A stretch of DNA of 64,000 bases from positions 145,127 through 209,126 of the forward strand of contig JAURWE010000051.1 of the NCBI GenBank assembly GCA_030655075.1, given 5' to 3'. Below are positions 17,750 to 27,278 of the stretch, piece after piece. Source of the stretch: Pararhizobium sp. GTDB lineage: Bacteria > Pseudomonadota > Alphaproteobacteria > Rhizobiales > Rhizobiaceae. Position numbers and translations under genes: made by a program. Below the pieces are notes generated by a model, which worked only from the letters and a program-made list of their open reading frames with translations, was not told the DNA's origin and searched no databases. Within the stretch, counting starts at the first letter, position 1; each line of letters begins with the position of its first letter.

Positions 17750-18373
17750 CTAGATTTCCGCCTTCGGCGCCGGGAACTCCGCCAGCCGCGCTGCGTAGCG
17801 CGCCATGGTATCGACTTCGAAATTGACGAAATCGCCGGCCTTGCGGCGGCCCCAGGTGGTCACCTCGAGCGAATGGCGGATGAGCAGGACGTCGAAATCC
17901 GTGCCGTTGACGGCGTTCACGGTGAGCGAGGTTCCGTCGAGCGCAACGGAGCCCTTTGGAGCCACGAATTTCGCCAGATGTTCCGGTGCGCGCAGGCGGA
18001 AACGGGTGGCGTCGCCTTCGGCCTCGACGGAGAGGATTTCAGCCTTGCCGTCGACATGGCCGGAGACCAGATGGCCGCCGAGCTCGTCGCCGATCTTCAG
18101 CGAGCGCTCGAGATTGATCGCCTGGCCCTCGGTCCAGCCGGAAATCGTCGTCAGCCGCAGGGCTTCTTCCCAGGCTTCGGCCGCAAACCAGCGCTCGTTG
18201 CTGCCCGGTTCCGGCAATTCCGTCACCGTCAGGCAGACGCCGGAACAGGCGATCGAGGCGCCCATGTCGATGCCTGCGGGATCGTAGGCTGTGGCGATCT
18301 TCAGCTTGACGCCCTCTTTCAGCGGCGTCAGCGCCTCGACCTTGCCGATATCGGTGATAATGCCGGTGAACAT
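17750..18373 (-). CDS. ribE: riboflavin synthase alpha chain
   Basis: 207 residues starting MFTGIITDIG, the universal riboflavin synthase start, with two tandem lumazine-binding domains. The first ends near SIACSGVCLTV and the second has VALDGTSLTVN. It dismutates two lumazines into riboflavin. The ATG shares one nucleotide with the ribD stop (TGATG), indicating coupled translation; the TTG immediately upstream is not needed. Confidence 0.95.
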   Translation of the reverse strand: MFTGIITDIGKVEALTPLKEGVKLKIATAYDPAGIDMGASIACSGVCLTVTELPEPGSNERWFAAEAWEEALRLTTISGWTEGQAINLERSLKIGDELGGHLVSGHVDGKAEILSVEAEGDATRFRLRAPEHLAKFVAPKGSVALDGTSLTVNAVNGTDFDVLLIRHSLEVTTWGRRKAGDFVNFEVDTMARYAARLAEFPAPKAEI

Positions 18374-19491
18374 CAAACGTCTCTTTCGTAATCGCGGCAG
18401 ACATCGCTGCCAAAATCGTCCTGCCGGACCAGCTCAAACCCCGGCGGCAGCAGATCGGGAGAGGCCGGCGAGCGTATGCCGCCCTCGCCGACGCTGTCCG
18501 GGCCTGAAAACAGCAGCAGCCGATCCACCAGATGGGCATCGAGAAAGGATTGCGCAACCGTTGCGCCACCTTCAACCAGCAGCGAGGAAATGCCGCGCGT
18601 TGCCAGCGCCATCAACAGGTCTTCCAGCCGCCGCGTCTCGCAATGAAGAATCTCGACACCGGCAGCCTCAAGGGCGGCGCGGCGGGCGACAAAGCCTTCC
18701 CGATCGGTGGCCGGATCATTTTCCAGACTGTTGTCTTCCCCGGCCACGACGATGACCGGGACGCTGCGCGCCGTAGCTACCAGCCTGCCGTCGAGCGGCA
18801 GGCGCAGGTCGCGGTCGAGCACGATGCGGATCGGCGAGCGGCTTTCGAGGCCTGCCAGCCGAACTGTGAGTTCGGGATCATCGGCGCGCGCCGTGCCGAT
18901 GCCGACAAGGATGGCATCCATTTGCGCCCGCAGGATCTGCACCTGCGCCCGGGCGACGGGGCCTGTGATCTTGACCTGGCCCTCGTCCACCCGGCCGACC
19001 ATGCCATCGGCGGAAACGGCAAGTTTCAGAGTCACATGCGGGCGTTTGCTGCGCTGGCGCATGAGATAGGCTTCCAGCGCCCGCTCGCCCTCTTTCGCGA
19101 GAACCCCAGTCTCGACGGTGATGCCTGCCTCCAGCAGGATTTCGAGCCCGCGGCCGCTGACGCGCTCGTCGGGATCGGTGAGGCAGACGACGACGCGGGC
19201 GATGCCGGAGGCGATCAGCGCATCGGTGCAGGGCGGCGTTTTGCCGTGATGCGAACAGGGCTCGAGCGTCACATAGGCGGTCGCCCCCCTCGCCCTTTCA
19301 CCGGCCAGCGCCAGCGCCTGGGTTTCGGCATGGGGGCGGCCCGAGGGCGCGGTGACGGCCTTGGCGATGATGACACCGTCGCGGACGATGAGGCAGGCAA
19401 CGGAGGGATTGGTGGCGGTCCGCCCGGCGTTCCAGCGCGACAGGCGGAGTGCCGCCGCCATGAACCGCTGGTCCTGCGCTGACCCAGCCAT
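18373..19491 (-). CDS. ribD: bifunctional riboflavin deaminase/reductase RibD
   Basis: 372 residues. The N-terminal cytidine-deaminase-like zinc domain has H54-A-E56 and PCSHHGKTPPC (C79, C88). The C-terminal reductase domain starts around RPHVTLKLAVSADG and includes SLLVEGGATVAQSFL. It performs the second and third steps of riboflavin synthesis. It starts 2 nt after the nrdR stop and overlaps ribE, so nrdR-ribD-ribE read as one unit, likely with glyA upstream (the nrdR start is 16 nt from the glyA end). Confidence 0.95.
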   Translation of the reverse strand: MAGSAQDQRFMAAALRLSRWNAGRTATNPSVACLIVRDGVIIAKAVTAPSGRPHAETQALALAGERARGATAYVTLEPCSHHGKTPPCTDALIASGIARVVVCLTDPDERVSGRGLEILLEAGITVETGVLAKEGERALEAYLMRQRSKRPHVTLKLAVSADGMVGRVDEGQVKITGPVARAQVQILRAQMDAILVGIGTARADDPELTVRLAGLESRSPIRIVLDRDLRLPLDGRLVATARSVPVIVVAGEDNSLENDPATDREGFVARRAALEAAGVEILHCETRRLEDLLMALATRGISSLLVEGGATVAQSFLDAHLVDRLLLFSGPDSVGEGGIRSPASPDLLPPGFELVRQDDFGSDVCRDYERDV

Positions 19492-19493
19492 GG

Positions 19494-19973
19494 CTAGCGT
19501 TCGATGCCCGGATCCCGGGCGATCTTGGCGTTGATTTCGGAAATCACCTTCTCGAAATCCTCCGCATGGGAGAAATCGCGATAGACCGAGGCGTAGCGCA
19601 CGAAGGCGACATCATCAAGGCTTTTCAGCGCTTCCAGGACCTGCAGGCCGATCTCTTCGGACTGGATCTCGGTTTCGCCGGAACTTTCCAGCCGCCGGAC
19701 GATGCCGGAGACGGCGCGTTCGATGCGGTCACGCTCGATCGGGCGTTTGCGGAGCGCGATTTCAAAGGACCGCTGCAGTTTTTCCCGGTCGAAAGGCACC
19801 TTCCGGCCGGTCTTCTTGATGATCACCAGTTCGCGCAGCTGGATGCGCTCGAAGGTGGTGAAGCGGCCGCCGCAATCGGGGCAGATGCGCCGCCGGCGAA
19901 TGGACGACCCGTCCTCTGCAGGACGGGAATCCTTCACCTGGCTGTCTTCTGATCCGCAATAGGGGCAGCGCAT
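19494..19973 (-). CDS. nrdR: transcriptional repressor NrdR
   Basis: 159 residues with an N-terminal zinc ribbon (MRCPYCGSED and RICPDCGGRFTTFERI, four cysteines) and an ATP-cone domain beginning near IIKKTGRKVPFDREKL. It represses ribonucleotide reductase genes in response to nucleotide levels. The glyA-nrdR-ribD order is common in Rhizobiales. No NrdR box was searched for systematically. Confidence 0.95.
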   Translation of the reverse strand: MRCPYCGSEDSQVKDSRPAEDGSSIRRRRICPDCGGRFTTFERIQLRELVIIKKTGRKVPFDREKLQRSFEIALRKRPIERDRIERAVSGIVRRLESSGETEIQSEEIGLQVLEALKSLDDVAFVRYASVYRDFSHAEDFEKVISEINAKIARDPGIER

Positions 19974-19988
19974 CCGGTATCCTTGTGT

Positions 19989-21290
19989 TTACAGATACGG
20001 GTACATCGGGAAACGGTCCGTCAGCTTGACGACCTTTTCGCGAACGCTGGCTTCGACGGCGGCGTTGCCTTCATCGGAGTTGGCAACCTTCAGACCATCT
20101 AGAACCTCGACGATGAGATTGCCGATTTCGCGGAATTCGGCTTCCTTGAAACCGCGCGTCGTGCCGGCCGGCGTGCCGAGACGGACGCCTGAGGTGACGA
20201 AGGGCTTTTCCGGATCGAAGGGGATGCCGTTCTTGTTGCAGGTGATGTAGGCGCGGCCGAGCGCTGCTTCCGCCCGCTTGCCGGTGGCGTTCTTCTTGCG
20301 AAGGTCGACCAGCATCAGGTGGTTGTCGGTGCCGCCCGACACGATGTCGAGGCCGCCGGCCACCAGCGTTTCCGACAGCGCCTTGGCGTTCTTAACGATC
20401 TGGGCGGCGTAATCCTGGAAGCCCGGCTGCAGCGCTTCACCGAAGGCGACGGCCTTGGCGGCGATGACGTGCATGAGCGGGCCGCCCTGCAGGCCGGGGA
20501 AAACAGCCGAGTTGAACTTCTTGGCCAGATCCTCGTCATTGGTGAGGATCATGCCGCCGCGCGGGCCGCGCAGCGACTTGTGCGTGGTGGTCGTGGCCAC
20601 GTGGCAATGGGGGAATGGCGACGGGTGCTGGTTGCCGGCAACCAGGCCTGCAATATGGGCCATGTCGACCATCAGCCAGGCGCCGATCTCGTCGGCGATC
20701 TCGCGGAAACGCTTCCAGTCCCAGATGCGGGAATAAGCGGTGCCGCCGGCGATGATCAGCTTCGGCTTGTGCTTGCGGGCGCTTTCGGCAACGGCATCCA
20801 TGTCGAGCAGGTTGTCGCCTTCGCGCACGCCGTAGGAGATGACGTTGAACCATTTTCCGGACATGTTGACCGGGGAGCCGTGCGTCAGGTGACCGCCGGA
20901 ATTGAGGTCGAGGCCCATGAACGTGTCGCCCGGCTGCAAGAGCGCCAGGAACACGGCCTGGTTCATCTGCGAACCGGAATTCGGCTGGACGTTGGCGAAG
21001 TTGACGCCGAACAGTTTCTTGGCGCGCTCGATGGCGAGCTCTTCGGCAATGTCGACGAACTGGCAGCCGCCGTAATAGCGCTTGCCGGGATACCCCTCGG
21101 CATATTTGTTGGTCATGATCGAGCCCTGCGCTTCGAGAACGGCGCGGGAGACGATATTTTCCGATGCGATCAGCTCGATCTCATGGCGCTGGCGGCCAAG
21201 TTCCTTTTCGATCGAGCCGAAAATATCCGGATCGCTGTCGGCAAGGGAACGGCTGAAGAAAATTTCACTGGCTGTCGAAGAACTCGTCAT
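19989..21290 (-). CDS. glyA: serine hydroxymethyltransferase
   Basis: 433 residues. The PLP lysine is K238 in TTTTHKSLRGPRGG; the folate and PLP regions NSGSQMNQAVF and LMVDMAHIAGLVA are intact. It converts serine to glycine with transfer of a one-carbon unit to tetrahydrofolate. ATG 21290 is chosen, with AGGAG 11 nt upstream; the TTG at 21296 is disregarded. It heads the glyA-nrdR-ribD-ribE unit. Confidence 0.96.
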   Translation of the reverse strand: MTSSSTASEIFFSRSLADSDPDIFGSIEKELGRQRHEIELIASENIVSRAVLEAQGSIMTNKYAEGYPGKRYYGGCQFVDIAEELAIERAKKLFGVNFANVQPNSGSQMNQAVFLALLQPGDTFMGLDLNSGGHLTHGSPVNMSGKWFNVISYGVREGDNLLDMDAVAESARKHKPKLIIAGGTAYSRIWDWKRFREIADEIGAWLMVDMAHIAGLVAGNQHPSPFPHCHVATTTTHKSLRGPRGGMILTNDEDLAKKFNSAVFPGLQGGPLMHVIAAKAVAFGEALQPGFQDYAAQIVKNAKALSETLVAGGLDIVSGGTDNHLMLVDLRKKNATGKRAEAALGRAYITCNKNGIPFDPEKPFVTSGVRLGTPAGTTRGFKEAEFREIGNLIVEVLDGLKVANSDEGNAAVEASVREKVVKLTDRFPMYPYL

Positions 21291-21395
21291 CCTCAAAGGC
21301 TCCTGTAAGGCGATGGCGTGGTCTTATCGTCCTCGCACGGCAAGGGCAATATCCGCTGTGCGGTTTGCGCCATTTCCATCCTCTTTACGCACCAA

Positions 21396-21427
21396 AAAAC
21401 GGCAGCCCCGCGAAGGGCTGCCGTTTT
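21396..21427 (-). terminator. rho-independent terminator after the L,D-transpeptidase gene
   Basis: AACGGCAGCCC and GGGCTGCCGTT form an 11-bp stem with a CGCGAA loop. On the minus strand it ends in GTTTTTTGG, about 35 nt after the transpeptidase stop codon. T-rich sequence on the other side also allows function on the plus strand. Confidence 0.88.
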
Positions 21428-21461
21428 AAATGCGTCATCGAACCTGCGCGGTCGCCGCCGC

Positions 21462-22787
21462 TTATTGCGGCAGCGCATCCTGATCGACGGCACCGGCAGA
21501 CTGTTCGACACCGTAGGGCGTCTGCAGGGCCAATTCGGTCGCGCCGTCGCGCTGATAGATGTCGTCGCGGAACTGGACGACGCCGTCCTTGGCTGACCAG
21601 GCGGTGATGTAAGTGAAGAAGACAGGCACTTCTTCGGCCAGCTGGATCGGCGTGTTGACGCCGGTCTTGATCGTCGCCTCGATCTGCTGGCGGGCCCAGC
21701 CGGGGGTTTCCTTGAGCAGCCAGGTCGACAGGTCGCGGACGTTCTGGACGCGCACGCAGCCCGACGATTCAAACCGCATCAGCTTGTTGAACAGGCCCTG
21801 CGTCGGCGTGTCGTGCATATAGACCGCATGTTCGTTGTGGAAGTTGATCTTGGTCGACGACATGGCGTTGATCTTGCCGGGGTCCTGACGGAACATCAGG
21901 TTCGGCGCCTTTTCGGCATTCCAGTCGATGGTCTCAGGCGAAACCTCGCCGCCATTGCCATCGATCAGGCGGATGGCGTTGCGCTCCAGATAGGTCGGGT
22001 CCTTGCGCATCAGCGGCATGATATCCTTCTGGATGATCGAGCGCGGCGCGGTCCAGTACGGGTTGAGGATGACCTCGTAGATTTTTGAATTGAGGATCGG
22101 CGACTGGCGGTCGATCTTGCCGACGATGGCGGTGTGGCGGTTGGCAACGCGGCCATTCTCGACGGCTTCGATATAGGCGGCCGGAATATTGACCATGACA
22201 TAGCGGCGGCCGAGATCGCCGGACATCGACTGCAGGCGCACGAGATTGGTCTGCAATTGGCCGAGGCGGGTGTCGGCGGGAACGTTCAGCGCCTTCAGGC
22301 TGTACTGGCCGAGAACACCATCCGGCGGCAGGCCGTGGCGGGCCTGGAAGCGCTTGACGGCGCCGTCGACATAGGAATCGAACGCGCTGGAGACGCCGGC
22401 CGAGCGCGGCAGGTCGCCGGAAATTATCAGGCGCTGGCGCAGCTGCTGTACGGACGGATCGGACACGCCGAGTTCGAGCTTGAGCTGGGTGTCGACCTGC
22501 GGCCAGCCGCCACTGGAGACGATGCCCTGATAGTCCATGATCGCCTGCTGCACGTGGGCAATCGTGCCGGCGCCGAAGGTCGGGTTGTTGGAGACAGTCG
22601 CCGTGTCGGTGCGCGAGGCCTCTGCATCGAACTGGTCATCCCAGGCACCGCGGCGCGGCGCATTGATGATATCGTCGAGGGCCGACTGGGCGGCAGCCGT
22701 TCCGGCAAAGGCAGCGACACCGGCGGTGGCTGCCGAGCGCAGGAAGGCGCGGCGCGAATATGCATCAATTCCGATAATTTTCGACAT
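21462..22787 (-). CDS. ldtP: periplasmic L,D-transpeptidase (YcbB/YkuD, LdtP-like)
   Basis: 441 residues. A twin-arginine-like signal (SRRAFLRSAATAG) leads to a cleavage region near AAAQS. A putative peptidoglycan-binding segment (AVKRFQARHGLPPDGVLGQYS) follows, then the YkuD catalytic domain with HDTPTQG and RFESSGCVRV (catalytic C344). It would form 3-3 crosslinks or otherwise modify peptidoglycan in the periplasm. The MarR-type regulator LdtR, which in Liberibacter and Sinorhizobium controls such a gene, is encoded 1.5 kb away on the same strand. ATG 22787 is chosen, with TAGGA just upstream. Confidence 0.88.
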   Translation of the reverse strand: MSKIIGIDAYSRRAFLRSAATAGVAAFAGTAAAQSALDDIINAPRRGAWDDQFDAEASRTDTATVSNNPTFGAGTIAHVQQAIMDYQGIVSSGGWPQVDTQLKLELGVSDPSVQQLRQRLIISGDLPRSAGVSSAFDSYVDGAVKRFQARHGLPPDGVLGQYSLKALNVPADTRLGQLQTNLVRLQSMSGDLGRRYVMVNIPAAYIEAVENGRVANRHTAIVGKIDRQSPILNSKIYEVILNPYWTAPRSIIQKDIMPLMRKDPTYLERNAIRLIDGNGGEVSPETIDWNAEKAPNLMFRQDPGKINAMSSTKINFHNEHAVYMHDTPTQGLFNKLMRFESSGCVRVQNVRDLSTWLLKETPGWARQQIEATIKTGVNTPIQLAEEVPVFFTYITAWSAKDGVVQFRDDIYQRDGATELALQTPYGVEQSAGAVDQDALPQ

Positions 22788-23521
22788 TTTTCCTACCATT
22801 ACCTCATGCAAAGGGACATCGCCGTGACCGGTGTCCTATCATCATCATGGTTAACAAACGGCAACCACTGCCCTGCCCTATACCCCCAAACGCCTTTTCG
22901 CACTTCACAAAACCGGGAGCAGATTGCAATGCAGCGAAACGATCTGGGAGATTGATGCCGGCGCAGCCAGCCCGACGCAAACCGTTTGCGTTCCTGCCAC
23001 TGTCGCTGTCACAGCAATATGGCCAATTCGTGGTGTGGCGGGGATTGGACTGTGAAGGCGGGCGTGGAAACGGGAAACCCGGACTGCAATGACCTCAGGT
23101 TTTAGATCCACCAAAAGACGGAGCCTCTTCGCGCCCCAAACTGCAGCTCACCTTGCGATACGCAACTCAGGATACGTAGGTCGGCAATGATCCAATTTCT
23201 TGAAGAGGCTTACGAAGTTTCTGTTCGCCAGTCGAAGGGCTCAAGTTCAACAAGAGCGACAAACGATACCGAACCATAATTGCATTGTACGCTACCGTTA
23301 TGGGCCACTCTGACTGTTTCTCCTCATGCCCACTCTCTCACAACCCACAAACTATTTTGCGGGTTTTCTGCCAGACAAAAATCGCATTTTTCTAAATGAA
23401 ATTTGGCGCGAAAGGCTCTCAGAGGCACATTTCTCTGAGCCAAAATATATATTTTTCAAACTCTTGCGGGGTGCGTCGAACGCGTGCATATGCCCCTCGT
23501 CTAACGTCGAGAAGAACTGAA
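22788..23521. other. 734-nt gene-free region upstream of the L,D-transpeptidase
   Basis: No convincing gene is seen: the short open frames lack ribosome-binding sites and have unusual composition. GC content drops toward the right. At 23414-23441 GGCTCTCAGAG faces CTCTGAGCC with a 2-nt bulge, followed by an AT-rich run (AAAATATATATTTTT). This may be a terminator-like or protein-binding element about 80 nt before the small gene at 23522. The stretch must also hold the transpeptidase promoter. Confidence 0.5.
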
Positions 23522-23677
23522 ATGGATGGCTTTGAAGAAGGTATTCTGGCCGCATGCGCCGGTGAACCACGGACTGCAAACCCTTACGCCCTTGGAAGCG
23601 AAAAGTGGGAACGATGGAACGCGGGCTACGAGTCGGTCGAAGCCATGGATGAAGACGGCGAACTGCTCGACGACTGA
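23522..23677 (+). CDS. 51-residue RMF/CrpP-like small protein
   Basis: A GAGAAGAA site precedes the ATG at 23522. The acidic protein contains AACAGEPRTANPY, then GSEKWERWNAGYES. This NPY-x(2)-GS-x(3)-W-x(2)-GY pattern resembles the core of ribosome modulation factor and CrpP-type small proteins (G...NPY...W..GW). RMF dimerises and hibernates ribosomes in E. coli. Here the protein is acidic rather than basic, so direct rRNA binding is doubtful. The longer frame upstream to 23396 has no start signal. Assignment is by motif only. Confidence 0.5.
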   Translation: MDGFEEGILAACAGEPRTANPYALGSEKWERWNAGYESVEAMDEDGELLDD

Positions 23678-23715
23678 TCGCAGCATTCGAACCGCCACGT
23701 CTGTTCGTGGCGGGC

Positions 23716-23913
23716 TTACTTGTTCTTCGTTATGGAAGCGGACGCTTCAGGCAACCCCTTCCACCAGTGGATAACCTGACCGGGTCCATAAACCGCGGCC
23801 AATGCCACCAGTACCGCCGAAAAGATCAACAAGCTCACAACGGCAAAGCGCCCAACGGCGGAAGCCTTGAAGCCGAGTATCTCGAGTGTGAGGGAATCTT
23901 TGGGATCTTCCAT
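23716..23913 (-). CDS. 65-residue single-pass membrane protein
   Basis: An AAAGGTG site precedes the ATG at 23913. After a 20-residue polar N-terminus (MEDPKDSLTLEILGFKAS) comes one long hydrophobic helix (FAVVSLLIFSAVLVALAAVY), then a short polar tail. No family recognised. It lies between ldtP and ldtR and reads in their direction; it may be part of the same envelope-stress neighbourhood, which is only an inference from position. Confidence 0.55.
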   Translation of the reverse strand: MEDPKDSLTLEILGFKASAVGRFAVVSLLIFSAVLVALAAVYGPGQVIHWWKGLPEASASITKNK

Positions 23914-24251
23914 GGGCGCACCTTTGCTTAAAAAACAATTGGTGCTGCTCCCTGCTCCGCAGCAGGTACTGATTCGGGTTAACAAGCAAGGGCTGTTCTG
24001 TATCAACCTCGTCAACGCCCCTCAAATTGGGGATGCCCTGGGGACGAGTGGAACAACGGCTGACTAAAAAAACCATCAGAGTGACTGGCTAACCTCGTCT
24101 CTAACGGCTCGGGGACCGGAGCAGCGTGTCTCCGGCTAGAACGTAAATAGCACGCCAACGGGCGCAACGTAGTGCATTTTTATGCCCCGTTGCGACCCGT
24201 CGTTCTAATTAGAAATTTCTACTTTAATAACTAAATCAATATTTTACTATA
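23914..24251. other. 338-nt gene-free region between the small membrane gene and ldtR
   Basis: It holds a possible stem (CAACGGG near 24153 with CCCGTTG near 24188, about 20-nt loop). Next to the ldtR stop is a strongly AT-rich block from about 24200 to 24250. This could serve as an ldtR terminator and as promoter for the 65-residue protein. No open frame here has a start signal. Confidence 0.4.
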
Positions 24252-24761
24252 TTACAGCCGATACATGATGCTGTCGTTCCAGAAGCGGTCCAGGCGCTGG
24301 AGCAGTTTGTTCATCTGGCCGAATTCGTCGCTGCCGATGCCGCCGACTTTCTGGATGGAGCCGATGTGGCGCTCGTAGAGTTTTGCCACCGTTTCGGCGA
24401 CGTCCTGGCCGTCGTCCGTCAGGCTGATGCGGACCGAGCGGCGGTCGATGCGCGAGCGCTGGTGGTTGATGAAGCCGAGATCAACCAGCTTTTTAACATT
24501 GTAGGATACGTTGGAGCCGAGGTAATAGCCGCGCGAGCGCAGTTCGCCGGCCGTCAGTTCGGAATTGCCGATGTTGAAGAGCAGGAGTGCCTGGACTGCG
24601 TTGATGTCGCTGCGGCCCTTGCGGTCGAATTCGTCCTTGATGACGTCGAGCAGGCGGCGGTGCAGACGTTCGACGAGGTGAAGGGATTCCATGTAGAGCG
24701 AACGGATCGCGTCTTCCTGGGGATCGGCGACAACGGCCTGGACTTTGAGTTTCGTGTTCAT
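24252..24761 (-). CDS. ldtR: MarR-family regulator LdtR
   Basis: 169 residues; the sequence from MNTKLKVQAVVADPQEDAIR through LTAGELRSRGYYLGSNVSYN (recognition helix) to HQRSRIDRRSVRISLTDDG (wing) closely fits LdtR of Liberibacter and Sinorhizobium. That protein controls an L,D-transpeptidase and osmotic-stress tolerance. The ldtP-like gene is on the same strand 1.5 kb downstream, with two small genes in between. The start is at the first Met; the preceding 100 nt are AT-rich and probably promoter. Confidence 0.88.
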   Translation of the reverse strand: MNTKLKVQAVVADPQEDAIRSLYMESLHLVERLHRRLLDVIKDEFDRKGRSDINAVQALLLFNIGNSELTAGELRSRGYYLGSNVSYNVKKLVDLGFINHQRSRIDRRSVRISLTDDGQDVAETVAKLYERHIGSIQKVGGIGSDEFGQMNKLLQRLDRFWNDSIMYRL

Positions 24762-24892
24762 GATAACTGCCTCACTGTTTTGGGTGGCGGTTTTTGTTTT
24801 CTTCCCGCCTTGAGTGAGACCCTATCGAATACGTCTAAAATTCTACTTAAACTGCAGGCTTAACAGCACCTTACCGCCAGAGCACATGTGTT

Positions 24893-25327
24893 TCAGGGTA
24901 AATCAACTGTTACGGCAGAGGCCCGCCGGTAGCGCTGATAGAAGAGAACGGCGCGAAACAGCAGGAAGGTGCAGGCGACCGATACGTGCAGGAGCACGAT
25001 GACCGGGCGGGCGCCGAAGATGGCCGGATACCACTCGTACATGGCGATCTCGACGCCGGCCGCCAGCACCCAGACGACCGGCCCCCAGGAGACGGTGAGC
25101 CAAAGGCCGACCGCCGCCACGGGGAAGATGACGGCGAGCGTCGTCGCGGCCGCTTTCCAGGCGAGCGGCAGAAGATCGAACCGCCCCTGCCCGCTCAGCG
25201 AGAAGCCGACCAGCATGCCCCAGTAGTTGAGCCCGGCCCACAGGCAGCAGGCGCCGACGAGCTTTAAAAACAGCCCGTAGAGGATTTCGGTGAGGGTCAG
25301 TTTCGGTTTTACAGAATCAGGCGCCAT
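24893..25327 (-). CDS. DUF6163-type integral membrane protein
   Basis: 144 residues with four hydrophobic segments (for example GLFLKLVGACCLWAGLNYWG and VVWVLAAGVEIAMYEWYPAI). It is known only as a conserved rhizobial membrane family next to ldtR and hemB. ATG 25327 is chosen because the frame further upstream overlaps hemB on the other strand and has unlike composition. It diverges from hemB across about 128 nt. Confidence 0.75.
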   Translation of the reverse strand: MAPDSVKPKLTLTEILYGLFLKLVGACCLWAGLNYWGMLVGFSLSGQGRFDLLPLAWKAAATTLAVIFPVAAVGLWLTVSWGPVVWVLAAGVEIAMYEWYPAIFGARPVIVLLHVSVACTFLLFRAVLFYQRYRRASAVTVDLP

Positions 25328-25454
25328 GGATTTCACGATACAGAGGCTTGCGCCCAGCCACCAGTCTGCCCGCGTGTCCTGGCGCCGCAGGTTTGATTTG
25401 GCTCCGGCGCATGGTAGAGACGGCTCTTCAGATCGACCGACCCAATGGTGCACC

Positions 25455-26474
<1,020 letters not shown>

Positions 26475-26534
26475 TGGGCAAGAAGCCATTTGCTCCGGCA
26501 ACCGAATCCACCCGCTGGGACGCCACTCGATAGC

Positions 26535-26568
26535 GGGTGTATCCGGCTGACGGATACCCACATTGTTT
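26535..26568 (+). terminator. possible hemB terminator
   Basis: GGGTGTATCC faces GGATACCC (one bulged base) around GGCTGAC, followed within 6 nt by GTTTTTCCC. It overlaps a second possible stem (CACCCGCT with AGCGGGTG). Positioned 60 nt after hemB and 50 nt before the RDD gene. Confidence 0.5.
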
Positions 26569-26620
26569 TTCCCCCTGCCCGCTCCCATATCATCTTCACG
26601 AGACTGAAAGGAGCACGTCC

Positions 26621-27085
26621 ATGAGCATCAACACGACCGACACGAACGTTCCGAGCCAGGATTGGCGGGCCTATCAGGGCGTGCTCAGCCGCAGGCTGTT
26701 TGCGTTTCTGATCGATTACGCGATCGTCGCGCTGCTGTGGATTCCCGCCGCCATCGCCGTGTTCTTTCTGGGTATCCTGACGTTCGGGCTCGGTTTCATG
26801 CTCTACCCGGCGCTGTTTGCCATTGTCGCCATGCTCTATTTCGGCCTGACAGTCGGCGGCCGCAAGCAGGCGTCGCCGGGCATGAGCGTCATGGGCATCG
26901 CGGTTGCGCGCACCGACGGGCGTCCGGTGGACTTTCTCACCGCCATCGTGCATCTGGTGATCTTCTGGATCGCCAATGTCATGCTGACGCCGTTCATCGT
27001 GCTGATCGGCCTGTTCACCGATCGCAGCCGCCTGCTGCACGATCTGTTGATCGGCACGGTGACGGTTCGCACCGACCTGCGCTGA
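26621..27085 (+). CDS. RDD-family membrane protein
   Basis: 154 residues. The RDD signature is visible as RRLFAFLIDYAIVALLW (R and D in the first helix) and SPGMSVMGIAVARTDGR. Three to four membrane helices follow, with the final LHDLLIGTVTV. Function of the family is uncertain; some members move ions. AAAGGAG 8 nt before the ATG supports this start. It lies between hemB and bpt on the same strand. Confidence 0.85.
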   Translation: MSINTTDTNVPSQDWRAYQGVLSRRLFAFLIDYAIVALLWIPAAIAVFFLGILTFGLGFMLYPALFAIVAMLYFGLTVGGRKQASPGMSVMGIAVARTDGRPVDFLTAIVHLVIFWIANVMLTPFIVLIGLFTDRSRLLHDLLIGTVTVRTDLR

Positions 27086-27278
27086 CAGCCATTTTCAACC
27101 ACCCTCCTCAAACGCCGCTGCCTTAACCCGGCGGCGTTCAGCGGTCCTGTGCACCAAAGTCTGGTGACATCAGCGCCATATGCGCCTGTGAGGTTGACCT
27201 TTTATATTCTTCCGCCATGCTGGACCCGAAGCGTTTCCGCAAACAATCCCTGACGAGAATGAGCGCCCGACCCGACAG

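Noticed and set aside
23326..23520. A 64-residue open frame in the low-GC gap
   Set aside because: No ribosome-binding site, no domain, and it overlaps a hairpin and AT-rich element before the better supported small gene.
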